Under the pieces are notes generated by a model. That model did no database searches and was not told where the DNA came from. It saw only the letters and a program-made list of their open reading frames with translations. DNA of 17,213 bases, taken from contig DXJA01000163.1 of the NCBI GenBank assembly GCA_019056875.1, positions 1-17,213 on the forward strand, written 5' to 3'. This document shows, piece after piece, positions 1 through 8,727 of the stretch. Positions within the stretch are counted from its first letter, which is position 1. Each line of letters starts with the position of its first letter. The DNA is from Candidatus Jordarchaeum madagascarense (lineage in GTDB: Archaea > Asgardarchaeota > Jordiarchaeia > Jordiarchaeales > Jordiarchaeaceae). The position numbers and the translations under genes are program-made.

Positions 1-1410
1 GGCACATCCTACACCGAATACCCAACGAAGGCCGAAGTCCCTCAACAATCAGAACAAGATCCAATGGATTGGTGGAGAACCTCAGGAGAAACCATGAGAG
101 AAGCAATAAGACGGGCAAGAATAAAACCCAAAGACATCGTAGGGCTCGGCGTTTGCACCCAGAGAGCAGCCATAAGTCCAGTGGACAAAAATGGTGAAAT
201 TCTCTATCCTGCGCTTACCTGGATGGATGCAAGGGAATCCCCCTCATACAAGGCTGCGAAAGAAAAGGGGGGTCAGAAATCATATGCGAACCAGATTATA
301 AGTCGGTTTCAAACTTCGAATCTTATTCAGAAGATTTACTGGATTAAAGACAATTATCCCGAAATCTTTGAAAAAACACACAAATTTGTGAGCACTGACT
401 CTTACATATACTTCAAGCTCACCGGAATTTATGGTTCAGACTACTCGAATTCCATATACGGTATACTGGATCCTGAAACCTTAAAATGGTCTGATGAAAT
501 GGCAGAAGATTTCGGAGTTCCCGTGGATATGTGGCCGGATCTCTACCAAGCGGGAACCATCATTGGCGAGGTGGCCAAAGAAGCTGCAGACCACACCGGT
601 TTAGCTGCTGGAACCCCGGTGGTAGTGGGTGGAGGAGATCAGCAATGTGCCAGCTTAGGTGTGGGAGCAATCAAAGAGGGTGTGGCAAAGGCTACAACTG
701 GAACCGGAACCTTCCTAGACGCAAATCTGGAAAAACCCATCTATGATCCACTGAATATTATGTACACGCTGCCTCACGTTTTAAAAGGCCGCTGGATTCT
801 GGAGGGAGTCTTGCCCGGTACGGGAGCCATTCTGAAATGGTTCCGCGACGAGTTCTGTCATCAGGAAAAAGCTTTGGCCAAAAGCATGGGAATAGACCCC
901 TATGCTATAATTGAAGACCAGGCAGAAACTGTGGAACCGGGAGCAGCGGGACTTTTTGTAATTCCTCTATTCATGTTTTCCAGAGGAGAAATTGCAAACC
1001 TTTCTTTTGCACACACCAGAAGACATGTGGCAAGGGCCATTATGGAAGGAACTGCTTATGGGATGCGTTTATACTTGGACATGATGGCCGGAATCGGGGT
1101 GAAAATTGACGAGTTACGCATAGACGGTGGTGGAGCCCGCTCTCCTCTCTGGAGACAGATACAGGCAGACATCGTGGGAAAGAAAGTTGTAATACCCCAA
1201 TTAGCCGAATCCACCTCTGTGGGAGCAGCCATATTGACCAGCTGTGGAACCAACTGCTACAGCGGAATAGAAGTAGCTGTTGACTCAATGATAAAAATAC
1301 TTGAAGTAAGAATGCCCGAACCCAATATTCAAAAAATCTACAACGAATACTATCCCAAATTCACGGAGCGGATACTTGCCGGATTTGCAAAAGTGCAGGC
1401 TGGAGAATAA
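1..1410 (+). CDS. FGGY-family carbohydrate kinase (xylulokinase-like), 5'-truncated by window edge
   Basis: ATP-dependent sugar kinase of the FGGY family (xylulose, glycerol and related kinases), cytoplasmic. The frame is open from base 1, and the residues before the first ATG (nt 64) read EYPT...QDPMDWW, which matches the usual FGGY N-terminal region. That ATG is therefore internal, and roughly the first 20-30 residues lie off the left edge. The N-domain has the GVCTQRAA...YPALTWMDAR block (about nt 145-235). The catalytic-base motif GGGDQQ (Asp codon at 637) and phosphate-binding TTGTGTF (694-714) follow. The C-domain has GGGARSPLWRQIQAD (about 1120-1170) and a LAESTSVGAAIL segment. The substrate cannot be fixed from sequence; xylulose-like is a guess. 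No sugar-pathway neighbour is visible. A terminator follows. Confidence 0.9.
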   Translation, partial: GTSYTEYPTKAEVPQQSEQDPMDWWRTSGETMREAIRRARIKPKDIVGLGVCTQRAAISPVDKNGEILYPALTWMDARESPSYKAAKEKGGQKSYANQIISRFQTSNLIQKIYWIKDNYPEIFEKTHKFVSTDSYIYFKLTGIYGSDYSNSIYGILDPETLKWSDEMAEDFGVPVDMWPDLYQAGTIIGEVAKEAADHTGLAAGTPVVVGGGDQQCASLGVGAIKEGVAKATTGTGTFLDANLEKPIYDPLNIMYTLPHVLKGRWILEGVLPGTGAILKWFRDEFCHQEKALAKSMGIDPYAIIEDQAETVEPGAAGLFVIPLFMFSRGEIANLSFAHTRRHVARAIMEGTAYGMRLYLDMMAGIGVKIDELRIDGGGARSPLWRQIQADIVGKKVVIPQLAESTSVGAAILTSCGTNCYSGIEVAVDSMIKILEVRMPEPNIQKIYNEYYPKFTERILAGFAKVQAGE

Positions 1411-1445
1411 CAGAAGCAAAAAATAATTAAAAAAAGAGTACAATT

Positions 1446-1488
1446 ATGGGTGGTTTTTTTAAAACCTACCATTTTTACTTTTTTTTAC
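1446..1488 (+). terminator. Hairpin plus oligo-T terminator after the FGGY kinase
   Basis: The arms ATGGGTGGTTTT (1446-1457) and AAAACCTACCAT (1461-1472) pair at 10 of 12 positions around a TTT loop. They are followed at once by a T-rich tract (to about 1488). It lies 36 nt after the stop codon. Archaeal termination mainly needs the T tract, so the hairpin may be incidental. Confidence 0.5.
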
Positions 1489-1573
1489 ATAGTTACACAG
1501 TGGTGGAGATAATATCGCTTGTCTTTCAGCAAGTAACCTCTTTTAATTTGAAGTCTGCAACTTTACCTAATTT

Positions 1574-3145
1574 CTACCACTTTTGTTCTTCTGGTGATTC
1601 CTTTTTTAGTCTAAAGTAGAGCAGCGTGTGAAGTATAGGGGGTAGTGTGAAGAAGAGGCTGATGAGAATGCTGAAAATTAGGGAGCCTGAGAGAACAAGA
1701 ATCGGCATACTGCTTTCGACAATTGGAGAATAGAAATAGCCCAAAGGATAACTAAAAGGATTAAGCAGGGTAGCACCGATGAGACCCAGAACAAGACCTG
1801 GGATAAGAAGGAAAAAGCTCACTATATGTATTTTAAATAAATTGGTTTTGGATCGCCACATTCTCTTAACTATTTCTCCAGGATTTCTATTATCACGGTC
1901 AGCCGAGGCGGAAACGGCTCTCAGCGTATAACTAAAGGAGAGGGCGAAAATTACCGGTGGGATGATAATAACCAGAGCTAAGGCTATGATTCCGAAATTG
2001 TATATTTCAATGTAGGAAGAAGTTTCTGCAAGACTGGAAAAAACTAGAAAGTCAGCATAAAGCACGATAACTGAAAGTATAAGACTTATTAGAAGATAGG
2101 GATTAAACCACATCTCTAACCTTCTCTTTTCCTCACCTGTGGCTTCAAAGTAAACCGGGCTCATAAAAGAATAAACAACAAAGTGAGCTACGAGAAACAA
2201 GGGTATGAAAAACAAGAATGGACTAACTACTGTTAAGACATCGAAGGGAAAAGGTATCATAATTGAACTCATAATACCTCCCGAAAACGTGAACACCATA
2301 GTTTGTAACTTCGCAAGAGACGTACCCAATGTCCAAATGTTGTATAGAAAAAGGAACATAATAGGAATAAGGCACACAATAAAGGGGAGAACAATTCGTA
2401 TAGGCTCACGAAGAGCAATCTTAAAGCCGCTTCTTATAATATTCCTTTCATAGATGTCTTCACTGGTCACTTCTGGAACCGCTTCACTTAGCAGTGTGAG
2501 AATAATGAAAATACTCGAGAAGAGGAGGAGCGCCCAGAATAATAGATACAGTGGGTTCTGAACAATCTGCAAACCTGACACAAGGGGATTCAAAGCAACT
2601 ATCGCATCAGCACTTCCCCCATTCTCAATAGAAACGACAAAGGATGAGGCGGTAGTAGCTGTAAGTGATTGCGAAGGAAATAACTGATTATCTAAAAGAA
2701 TCTTAGTAATTGTTGCAGACAAACCATCAGGGTAAGGCACAAAAGCTTGGAGCTTAGTTACATTGCTAGCCGAAAAGTAGGGGGGAACATCCCAGAAAAG
2801 ATTGGCTATGAAGTCTTCCGTTTTATAGATTGAAATGTTAACTGGTTCAGAAGAAATTAGGCCAAGAGTAAGATAGCCAACATAGGCGCCTGGAACCATA
2901 AAACCGGACTTTCCTTCACTAAAAACCGGGAATACATTTAACCACTCGTAACTATTAGACCCCAAAAAGATTGGATATTGAATATCTGAAATATTCCCTA
3001 ACTCACCGTGGTAAATAGAAGTCAAGACTGGAACGTCCATGTCTCCATAAGCGAACTCTGTAGGCGTTGTAGTAACAACACCATAAACACCTACAATTAG
3101 AATGGAACTAAGAATGATGAGTGCCACGATTGACGACTTTCTCAT
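1574..3145 (-). CDS. Hypothetical polytopic membrane protein with extracytoplasmic N-domain
   Basis: A 523-residue protein of unrecognised family. Residues 5-23 form a hydrophobic signal/anchor segment. Residues about 25-195 are polar and likely beta-rich outside the membrane, with sequons such as NISD, NISI and NVTK. The rest is a membrane domain with helices near 199-222, 249-271, 303-328, 350-372, 383-407, 440-463 and 479-510. The loop at 408-436 (ASADRDNRNPGEIVKRMWRS) is strongly charged. The ATG start is preceded by GGGGGAT at 7 nt spacing, and a TATA-like TTTAAATATT lies about 20-30 nt upstream. It lies 164 nt downstream of the glycosyltransferase on the same strand, so co-transcription is possible. 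A transporter or envelope role is possible, but no motif shows it. Confidence 0.8.
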   Translation of the reverse strand: MRKSSIVALIILSSILIVGVYGVVTTTPTEFAYGDMDVPVLTSIYHGELGNISDIQYPIFLGSNSYEWLNVFPVFSEGKSGFMVPGAYVGYLTLGLISSEPVNISIYKTEDFIANLFWDVPPYFSASNVTKLQAFVPYPDGLSATITKILLDNQLFPSQSLTATTASSFVVSIENGGSADAIVALNPLVSGLQIVQNPLYLLFWALLLFSSIFIILTLLSEAVPEVTSEDIYERNIIRSGFKIALREPIRIVLPFIVCLIPIMFLFLYNIWTLGTSLAKLQTMVFTFSGGIMSSIMIPFPFDVLTVVSPFLFFIPLFLVAHFVVYSFMSPVYFEATGEEKRRLEMWFNPYLLISLILSVIVLYADFLVFSSLAETSSYIEIYNFGIIALALVIIIPPVIFALSFSYTLRAVSASADRDNRNPGEIVKRMWRSKTNLFKIHIVSFFLLIPGLVLGLIGATLLNPFSYPLGYFYSPIVESSMPILVLSGSLIFSILISLFFTLPPILHTLLYFRLKKESPEEQKW

Positions 3146-3309
3146 TCAGATCCCCCATGCAGAGTAATATTTAAAAAAATAGGGATGTTCACTTTAATAA
3201 CTGTTTCTATTTGTGCTTCCACACATCTTTAAGATTACAAAACTCATTTTCTTCCCCTAACTATACTTCCCTGTAAGTTGTTATGTTGAAGAAATTTGGA
3301 TTAAACTTG

Positions 3310-4401
3310 TTAAAAGTAATTTCCACTCAAAATTTCCATGAAATAGTCTAGTCCATTCCCCAATTTTAACATCTCATTGCTACTGTGGTCTGATTCTTCT
3401 ATCATGTTTACTATGTCTTTTTCCAGATTTTCCGCAATTTTTCCATAGCCGTAGTCTTGGACCAGGGTTGCGTTTTTCCTCTTTTCCATGTGGGATTTTG
3501 CTTGGAAGGTTATCATGGGTACCCCGTAAATTATGGTTTCCGAGATGGTGCCGAATCCGCTTCTGGCAATAATTAAGTTTGAAGCATTGATATAATTATG
3601 AATATCCGGAATGTAACCAGCAAATTTCAAGTTTCTGGATGCTTCATCTCCAATTTCTCTAGAATCCTGAACTGGCAAAACTACTAGGAAAAAGATATAT
3701 GGATGCTCAAATGCCAATCTTCGGTAAATACGAAAGTCATTATTTCTATCTTTCTTTTTGTCTTCGTAAGGTCTGCCCAATACTATTATTAAACGATCTC
3801 TCTTGCTTAATCCTAATTCCCTTCTAATCTCAGATTTAGACCTCGTCACATCTTTGACTATCGGAGGAAAAACTTTTTCGCAGTCTACCAGTTCTGGTCT
3901 GAAATCCATGATGAAACTCTCAGAAATTTTTAGAAAGGAGCGGGTACGCTCCGCAAACACTATAGGAGTTTCTATTATGTTCGTGTAGAAACGCATTCTC
4001 AAATCATGCCACTTATACTTGTAAGGTAAATAGTGAGAGATGTTAATAGTTCTCATTCCCGGTACATATGAAAGATGTGGATTATAATCATTTACCAACA
4101 CATCGTATTCCATACCCATAATTAAAGTCTTTAAGAAATCAAGAGGGAAATTTAATCCATCATATAGTAATCTCAAAACAGTTTGGATTGTGTTAAGATC
4201 CCCATTCTTCCTATATACGTAATTCACTCCATGAAGCCCACTATTATACATTAAATTGAGATCAGAAAGCCTTCTCACCTTTTTCTTGTCGCTGAACACA
4301 AGGCATTCTTTGTTATTCATTCTAACCAGTCTTGACGCTATTGCACTAGCTCTCATGGCGTGGCCATATCCCTCATTCGTGGGACATAAGACCACTCTCA
4401 T
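3310..4401 (-). CDS. GT-B glycosyltransferase, MurG/MJ1255-like
   Basis: A glycosyltransferase of the GT-B fold, related to MurG (GT28) and the archaeal MJ1255 group. It likely transfers a sugar from a nucleotide donor to a lipid or envelope acceptor at the inner face of the membrane. The N-terminal glycine loop NEGYGHAMRAS sits at residues 9-19. The C-terminal donor-binding region ARSGFGTISETIIYGVPMI is at about 279-297. Length (363 aa) suits the family. I start at ATG 4401 because the product then begins MRVVLCPTNEGYGH. The frame is open to a TTG at 4449, but a TATA-like GTTTAAAAA (4431-4440) lies inside that extension, about 30 nt before 4401. The gene is divergent from a sequon-rich surface protein, which suggests an envelope role. 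The exact donor and acceptor are unknown. Confidence 0.82.
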   Translation of the reverse strand: MRVVLCPTNEGYGHAMRASAIASRLVRMNNKECLVFSDKKKVRRLSDLNLMYNSGLHGVNYVYRKNGDLNTIQTVLRLLYDGLNFPLDFLKTLIMGMEYDVLVNDYNPHLSYVPGMRTINISHYLPYKYKWHDLRMRFYTNIIETPIVFAERTRSFLKISESFIMDFRPELVDCEKVFPPIVKDVTRSKSEIRRELGLSKRDRLIIVLGRPYEDKKKDRNNDFRIYRRLAFEHPYIFFLVVLPVQDSREIGDEASRNLKFAGYIPDIHNYINASNLIIARSGFGTISETIIYGVPMITFQAKSHMEKRKNATLVQDYGYGKIAENLEKDIVNMIEESDHSSNEMLKLGNGLDYFMEILSGNYF

Positions 4402-4430
4402 GCAAGAATAATCTGGATTATGGATTGACT

Positions 4431-4440
4431 TTTTTAAACG
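4431..4440 (-). promoter_or_regulatory. TATA-like box for the glycosyltransferase
   Basis: On the minus strand the bases read CGTTTAAAAA, centred about 34 nt before ATG 4401. This implies a very short leader and supports that start over the upstream TTG. Confidence 0.4.
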
Positions 4441-4585
4441 GGATAACAAGGATTTAGAAGTAATAAATTTTCTAACTGCTTTATTTTTTTTGTTAACTGA
4501 ATATGCTTGCTGATCATTGAACTTTGCGGAAATCTCGTGTCATCCTCCTATTTTTGCCCTATTAAAAAGTTTATTAAACATTATT

Positions 4586-4618
4586 CGATTATAATATTAA
4601 TAAGATTCGGGGGAATCC
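4586..4618 (+). promoter_or_regulatory. TATA-like box and Shine-Dalgarno for the sensor-like membrane protein
   Basis: TTATAATATTAATAAG starts about 35 nt before ATG 4621. A GGGGG run ends a few bases before that ATG. Together they fix the start at 4621, not at the in-frame codon at 4507, which would add a 38-residue non-family extension. Confidence 0.5.
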
Positions 4619-4620
4619 GA

Positions 4621-6685
4621 ATGAGCTTGAACAAGAAAAAAGCTTTAATCATTTGCATCCTCCTAATGCTTCCCCTAACCGGATTAACAATCAGTGGATT
4701 ACTTTATTCCTACAGTTTCCCTAACCAATTCCTGCATTGTTTTACAGCCGACGGATATGTCTATGAATCAGTCATTTCGACAAAAGATGTTACTGTGATA
4801 ACCCTAGATTCTGATACTTACCATGATCTAACACAATACCGCCCCCCAGATTGGACCCTTTCTTCACTAAATATAACTCTCACGAATATTACCGCATCAA
4901 CCCATGAGAAGGTGATAGAAGACTACGCGGACCAAGCCGTTCCCCTAATCTTAGGATCAGAGATGCTTTCAATTGGAGCTATGGGTTTTACCTTAACACC
5001 CGGACAAAGAGTTTACTTTGATACGATAAGCGCACTTATTATCAAGTACCCCTTTAACGAGAGTGCCTATGTTAATATATACATTTTAAATGCAACAAAT
5101 CATCCTTCTCTTGGTTTAATACCCAATGAGACACTCTATATTGCATACGATCAACCAGTTACGGGTGGATCTTTAGAGTTAAGCCTTCTCTCTAGTAGGT
5201 CCCGGTGATTATCTATTTCTCGATACCGACGTTAATATAACAGCGGATAATACCTACTTTGTGGGCATAACCCAGAACATAACTAATCCTCAAACTACCG
5301 CAGAATTATTATGGTTCTACGATGTTGACTCCCACATCCCTAATGGGGACGCTGGTCCTGCCTGGTGGCTTGTTTTAAATATTACTACTGGAGAACCTTT
5401 ACTTATCAATAATACTGATCCTGTCTATAAAAATGATACCTTCGACCTGTGCTTAAAGCTTTATTTGAACGCCACTCCTCCCTCTCAGCAATACCCCTCA
5501 CCGATTGATATAGGTCTTGCAATAAACGGAACATCTGTTACAGACATTGGTCAAGGGAGTGGATGGTGGTACACTACTGAGAATCTTTCGCGTAATCCCT
5601 TGAGTTTTGATGTTTCATCCACTTGGTTTAGCACCGTAAGCTTCACTGCAAATATCAGTATAACTTACCAGACTGCCCCCCAGACCGCCCTGAGCGCCCT
5701 TCTAGGTACCTTCTTTACAATGACCACTTTTAACAATTATTATCAAAATCAGGGAAGATACCGAGAGTATCTACTTCTAATTGCTCTAGGTTCTGTTGTG
5801 GCTGTTGGTGCTGGCGGCTACAGGGCGAATAAGAGAAGAATGATTCCCAGAAACGCTTTGCGAAGTCTTGAACACATCATCGTGGATCATAATAATACCG
5901 GTACTCTTCTATGGGCCTTCGACTTTGTATCGATGGAACAGGATGTCGCCCTAGTTTCAGGATTCATGTCAGCAATAAAGTCATTCTTGGAAGAAATGAA
6001 AGTGGGAGGACTAAAAAGACTAGGCACCGAATTCGGAACCTTTATACGAGAAGAGAGCGAACTGCTCACCGCAACCTGTATCACCAGCGACATCGGAGTA
6101 GACGAAGAACTCTGGATCAGAGGCAAACTGCACAAGTTCCTGACCCTGATTGAGCAGCAGCATCGTAAGCAGCTTGAAGTCTGGAAGGGTGAAGTGGGCC
6201 AGTTCAGGGAGACATTTCCCCCTGTTCTGGGTTCAGTGATAGACTTGGATAGAGTGAGTAAACTTCATGAGCAAAAGGTCTCGGATTTGAGCCGCAGAAG
6301 AGAGAAATTGCAGAAAGAAGTGAACAAGTACGGAGCCAAGCTTGAAGAACTAAAATCTAAACACGACTCGGGCGAACTAGACTATGATGAGTACACCGCA
6401 AAGAGGCTCAAAATCGAGTACAAGTATGACAAGGTTCAAAAGGACTACATATATGCCAGACTCTTTCTCTCCAAAGTTCCTCTTGAGACAGTGGTTTCAC
6501 CCAAAGAGTTAGAGAAGCTAGAGGAAATACAGAAACGCTTTGTTGAAATTAGAATGCAGATCGAAGAGCTGCGAAGGAAAGAGAGTGAAGGAATGTTCAC
6601 TGAGAGTGACAAGAAGCAAAAGGAAAAGCTGCAAAAAGAATTAATGAAACTGGTCGAGAAAATAGACAAATACAAGAAAGGATAA
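4621..6685 (+). CDS. Sequon-rich membrane protein with cytoplasmic sensor-like domain and coiled coil; frameshifted near 5186-5193
   Basis: This is one gene in two frames. Frame 1 ends at a TGA at 5206-5208, and the next frame continues as VGPGDYLFLDTDVNITADNT and runs to 6685. Restoring one CT in TTCTCTCT (5186-5193), or skipping one base, joins them into about 687 residues. The order is: N-terminal anchor (LIICILLMLPLTGLTISGLL); about 340 residues outside the membrane with over a dozen N-x-S/T sequons; a TM helix (YREYLLLIALGSVVAVGAGG, nt 5762-5821); and a cytoplasmic domain (about 5855-6220) with SGFMSAIKSFLEEM, resembling longin/roadblock-like sensor domains of archaeal proteins. A long charged coiled coil (about 6250-6680) ends the protein. 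It could be a surface-to-cytoplasm signalling or scaffold protein; no catalytic motif is seen. It diverges from a glycosyltransferase. The break may be an assembly error or a true mutation. Confidence 0.72.
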
Positions 6686-6714
6686 AAATTTCAGAGAATC
6701 AATAAACCCTCTAT

Positions 6715-6732
6715 CTTTTTCTTTTTTAATTT
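6715..6732 (+). terminator. Oligo-T terminator
   Basis: A CTTTTTCTTTTTTAATTT tract starts 30 nt after the stop of the coiled-coil membrane protein. It is typical of archaeal intrinsic termination; no strong hairpin precedes it. Confidence 0.5.
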
Positions 6733-6831
6733 CCATCCAATGTGGTTTTGCTAAAAAGAAAAATTGTTAGAATTAGTTATAAACTCTGATTATTAATCTT
6801 CTGTGACTGTATCCTATTTGAAGTCAATTTA

Positions 6832-7284
6832 TTATATTTTGTGTCCACAGTACTTGCAAAAATTAGAATCCAAATCTATTACCCTACCACAGTTTGAACA
6901 ACAATTATCCCTTATATCTGGCACTGGAACAAAACCACTTAAAAATAATGAATCAAAAAGTCTGACAAGATTTTTCCAACAACCTTCAAGCCTAGTTTTT
7001 TCACTTTCCACAGTCTTTTCGTCTAATGAAAAATATTCAACATCGGGTAAAATAATTCCATAGCCAACATTAATTGTAACATGTTTCTGATCTTTCGCAA
7101 AAGTAACCGTACCAAGGGAGTCAACAATTGAAGATTTCAGTCGGGCAACAAACTTGCCGACATCCTGATTCTTCTCAACTATCATAAAACCTAATGCCCA
7201 GAGTCCCTCCTCGATAAGGTCAAAAACCTCTTCACCCGACAAATCAATATCATCATATTCTCCGACCCAAAACTGTTCCGCCAA
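6832..7284 (-). CDS. Small protein with C-terminal zinc ribbon
   Basis: A protein of about 150 residues with unknown function. The last 25 residues hold CSNC (129/132) and CKYC (143/146), the two knuckles of a zinc ribbon of the kind archaea attach to many small proteins. The N-terminal 120 residues look alpha/beta, with an acidic start (EYDDIDLSGEEVFDLIEEG) and no known catalytic motif. No ATG is available. The frame opens with TTG at 7308, but TTG at 7284 gives MAEQFWVGEYDD and has GGTG 6 nt upstream, so I prefer it. GTG 7293 is a further option. A TATA-like TTTTTATATATATG (about 7357-7370) lies upstream. It is transcribed away from the chimeric pseudogene. Confidence 0.6.
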   Translation of the reverse strand: MAEQFWVGEYDDIDLSGEEVFDLIEEGLWALGFMIVEKNQDVGKFVARLKSSIVDSLGTVTFAKDQKHVTINVGYGIILPDVEYFSLDEKTVESEKTRLEGCWKNLVRLFDSLFLSGFVPVPDIRDNCCSNCGRVIDLDSNFCKYCGHKI

Positions 7285-7353
7285 TCTCAACACCAGCAAA
7301 AAAATCAATGAAAAAACATCTTAAAACTTTGTCTATGCTTTCGAAACATAAAC

Positions 7354-7370
7354 TTCATATATATAAAAAT
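7354..7370. promoter_or_regulatory. Shared TATA-like region between two divergent genes
   Basis: CATATATATAAAAATTT can act as a TATA box in either direction. Going right it lies about 55-60 nt before TTG 7422; going left about 75 nt before TTG 7284. Nothing in the sequence shows which promoter is used. Confidence 0.35.
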
Positions 7371-7421
7371 TTTGAAAAATAATATTCTCAGTTTGAGTAT
7401 GCTTTAAAATGAGGGATTTCT

Positions 7422-7794
7422 TTGAGCGAGAACGATGTTTATCGGGAATTGCAGAAAACATCTCGACCGAATGTCTATCGGGTTCCCGCCTACAAAGTCT
7501 GGTGTTGATTATAAGTTGCTTTGGCCCGAGGGATTGGGGTTTCCATTTATTATCCATTCTAAAGGACACTCCGTTAAAGGGGAGGTCTACAATTTTAGTG
7601 AGGACACAATCAGATTTTTAGATAGGATAGAGGGTGTTGAGGGCGGACTTTATGAAAAAAGGATTGTAAGTGTTATAATGGATAACGGAGATAAAATAGA
7701 TGCCTTAACATATGTTGGCGGCGAATCGCTTCAAACTTATAGGCATAGCTCAAGTTATTCTACAGTGATTCCTGAAGAATTCGAAAAAGGGTAA
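7422..7794 (+). pseudogene. Frameshifted chimera: N-terminus of one family joined to a gamma-glutamylcyclotransferase-like C-terminus
   Basis: GAGGGA (7411-7416) sits 5 nt before TTG 7422, which begins MSENDVYRELQK. At the AAAA run (7455-7458) this frame loses sense, while the next frame continues HLDRMSIGFPPTKSGVDYKLL. Removing one A joins them. This N-terminal motif is one I recall from archaeal and bacterial 4Fe-4S proteins, but no iron-sulfur cysteines follow. From about 7522 the sequence instead matches the C-terminal half of GGCT/AIG2-like proteins: VKGEVYNFSEDTIRFLDRIEG, GLYEKRIVSVIM and IDALTYVGG. The GGCT active-site loop (YGSN/YGTL type) is missing. The likely origin is a deletion fusing two genes near 7519-7525, plus a frameshift. 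An annotator would likely call only 7435-7794 (119 aa). Loss of function is inferred. Confidence 0.65.
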
Positions 7795-7845
7795 AAACCT
7801 AGTGGTAGAAATGATGGTGGAATTGCTAAATTTTTATTATACTTA

Positions 7846-8406
7846 TTAATTTTTGTCTGAGTTTTTAGTTCTCAGTTTAAGTTGTGGAATATACATGGGT
7901 ACTTTTTTCTTATACTCGGTATATTCTTTACCGAAGCGTTTTTCAAGTTCTGGTTCTTCTATCTTTTTTAAATGTAATACACTAATCACTATAAAAAGAG
8001 GTGTAAATATAAAAACAAGAGAAACTGATTGAAATAGCAAGCCGAGTCCAATGAATATGATAAACCAGCCGGTGCCCTGGGGATGTCTAATATGGGCATA
8101 CGGTCCTGTAGTAACTAGTTTAGGCGGAGGTTTGAAGGGTACTGGCGTTCCCTTTGCTTTGAAAAATTGCAGAACCGACCATAAGTTTAAGAATATCCCA
8201 ATAACAAGAATAGGCCCAGAAATAATGATATTCAAGGGTTTGGGAAGAAATTTAGGTAGCCTAAAAAAATTATCCACTAAAAGAGAAGCAATAACAAATA
8301 GCGCTAAGTAGAGAAAAAAGAAAATTGTTCCAATAATGGCTTTAATATTGCTTCTGCTTGTCGCCCCTTTGTGAAAGAATTCCACCAATTTTTTACGTGA
8401 ATTCAT
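7846..8406 (-). CDS. Isoprenylcysteine carboxyl methyltransferase-like membrane protein
   Basis: A 186-residue integral membrane methyltransferase-like protein of the ICMT/PEMT group, which uses S-adenosylmethionine on lipophilic or small thiol/amine substrates. Helices lie near 22-44, 58-82 and 113-145. The SAM-binding signature is clear: LVTTGPYAHIRHPQGTGW (97-114) and KKIEEPELEKRFGKEYTEYKK (147-167). The ATG start at 8406 has GAGAGGGAGAT about 10-20 nt upstream. Archaea have prokaryotic ICMT homologues whose real substrate is mostly unknown, so protein prenylcysteine methylation is not implied. No neighbour suggests a substrate. Confidence 0.82.
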   Translation of the reverse strand: MNSRKKLVEFFHKGATSRSNIKAIIGTIFFFLYLALFVIASLLVDNFFRLPKFLPKPLNIIISGPILVIGIFLNLWSVLQFFKAKGTPVPFKPPPKLVTTGPYAHIRHPQGTGWFIIFIGLGLLFQSVSLVFIFTPLFIVISVLHLKKIEEPELEKRFGKEYTEYKKKVPMYIPQLKLRTKNSDKN

Positions 8407-8461
8407 ATTATTTATCTCCCTCTCATTTTTAATATAGTTTTCACCTCAAAATAGATATTAA

Positions 8462-8562
8462 GTTGTCCCGCTAAAAACCACAGATGACCTTTACAAGAAA
8501 ATTAAGAGTATAAAAGATCAAATGACTTAGGCCTAAAAGAAGTGAGGAAAGAAGAAAAATAA
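8462..8562 (+). pseudogene. Possible short coding remnant
   Basis: The gap 8407-8727 holds no intact gene. Within it, one frame from 8462 reads PLKTTDDLYKKIKSIKDQM before a TAG at 8528, and another frame continues DLGLKEVRKEEK to a TAA at 8562. The composition is protein-like, but there is no start codon or ribosome site. It may be a decayed gene tail or chance in A-rich DNA. Confidence 0.15.
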
Positions 8563-8681
8563 AATAAATTTGCTAAATCTGGTTTATACTCTCCTTTTAT
8601 ACTTTCTTCATTCAATTCTTACAAAGAAATAGGATATAACTTTTTATAAAATCTAATTTTTGCACATTTTTTAATAATCCC

Positions 8682-8720
8682 AAAAAAGAAAAAGAAGGAA
8701 ATATTTTTTTAAAAAAATTA
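8682..8720 (-). terminator. Oligo-T terminator of the enoyl-CoA hydratase gene
   Basis: On the minus strand, just after the stop at 8728, the sequence has two T runs (7 and 6 T) and a TTCTTTTTCTTTTTT stretch. This pattern fits archaeal termination. Confidence 0.45.
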
Positions 8721-8727
8721 ATCGAGT

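Noticed and set aside
5261..6685. An independent gene starting at GTG 5261
   Set aside because: The frame holds family-like sequence upstream (LVGPGDYLFLDTDVNITADNT), there is no ribosome site before the GTG, and it joins the 4621 frame.
7409..7621. A separate 70-aa gene in another frame
   Set aside because: It overlaps the chimera almost fully and its translation has no family features; the SD upstream better serves TTG 7422.
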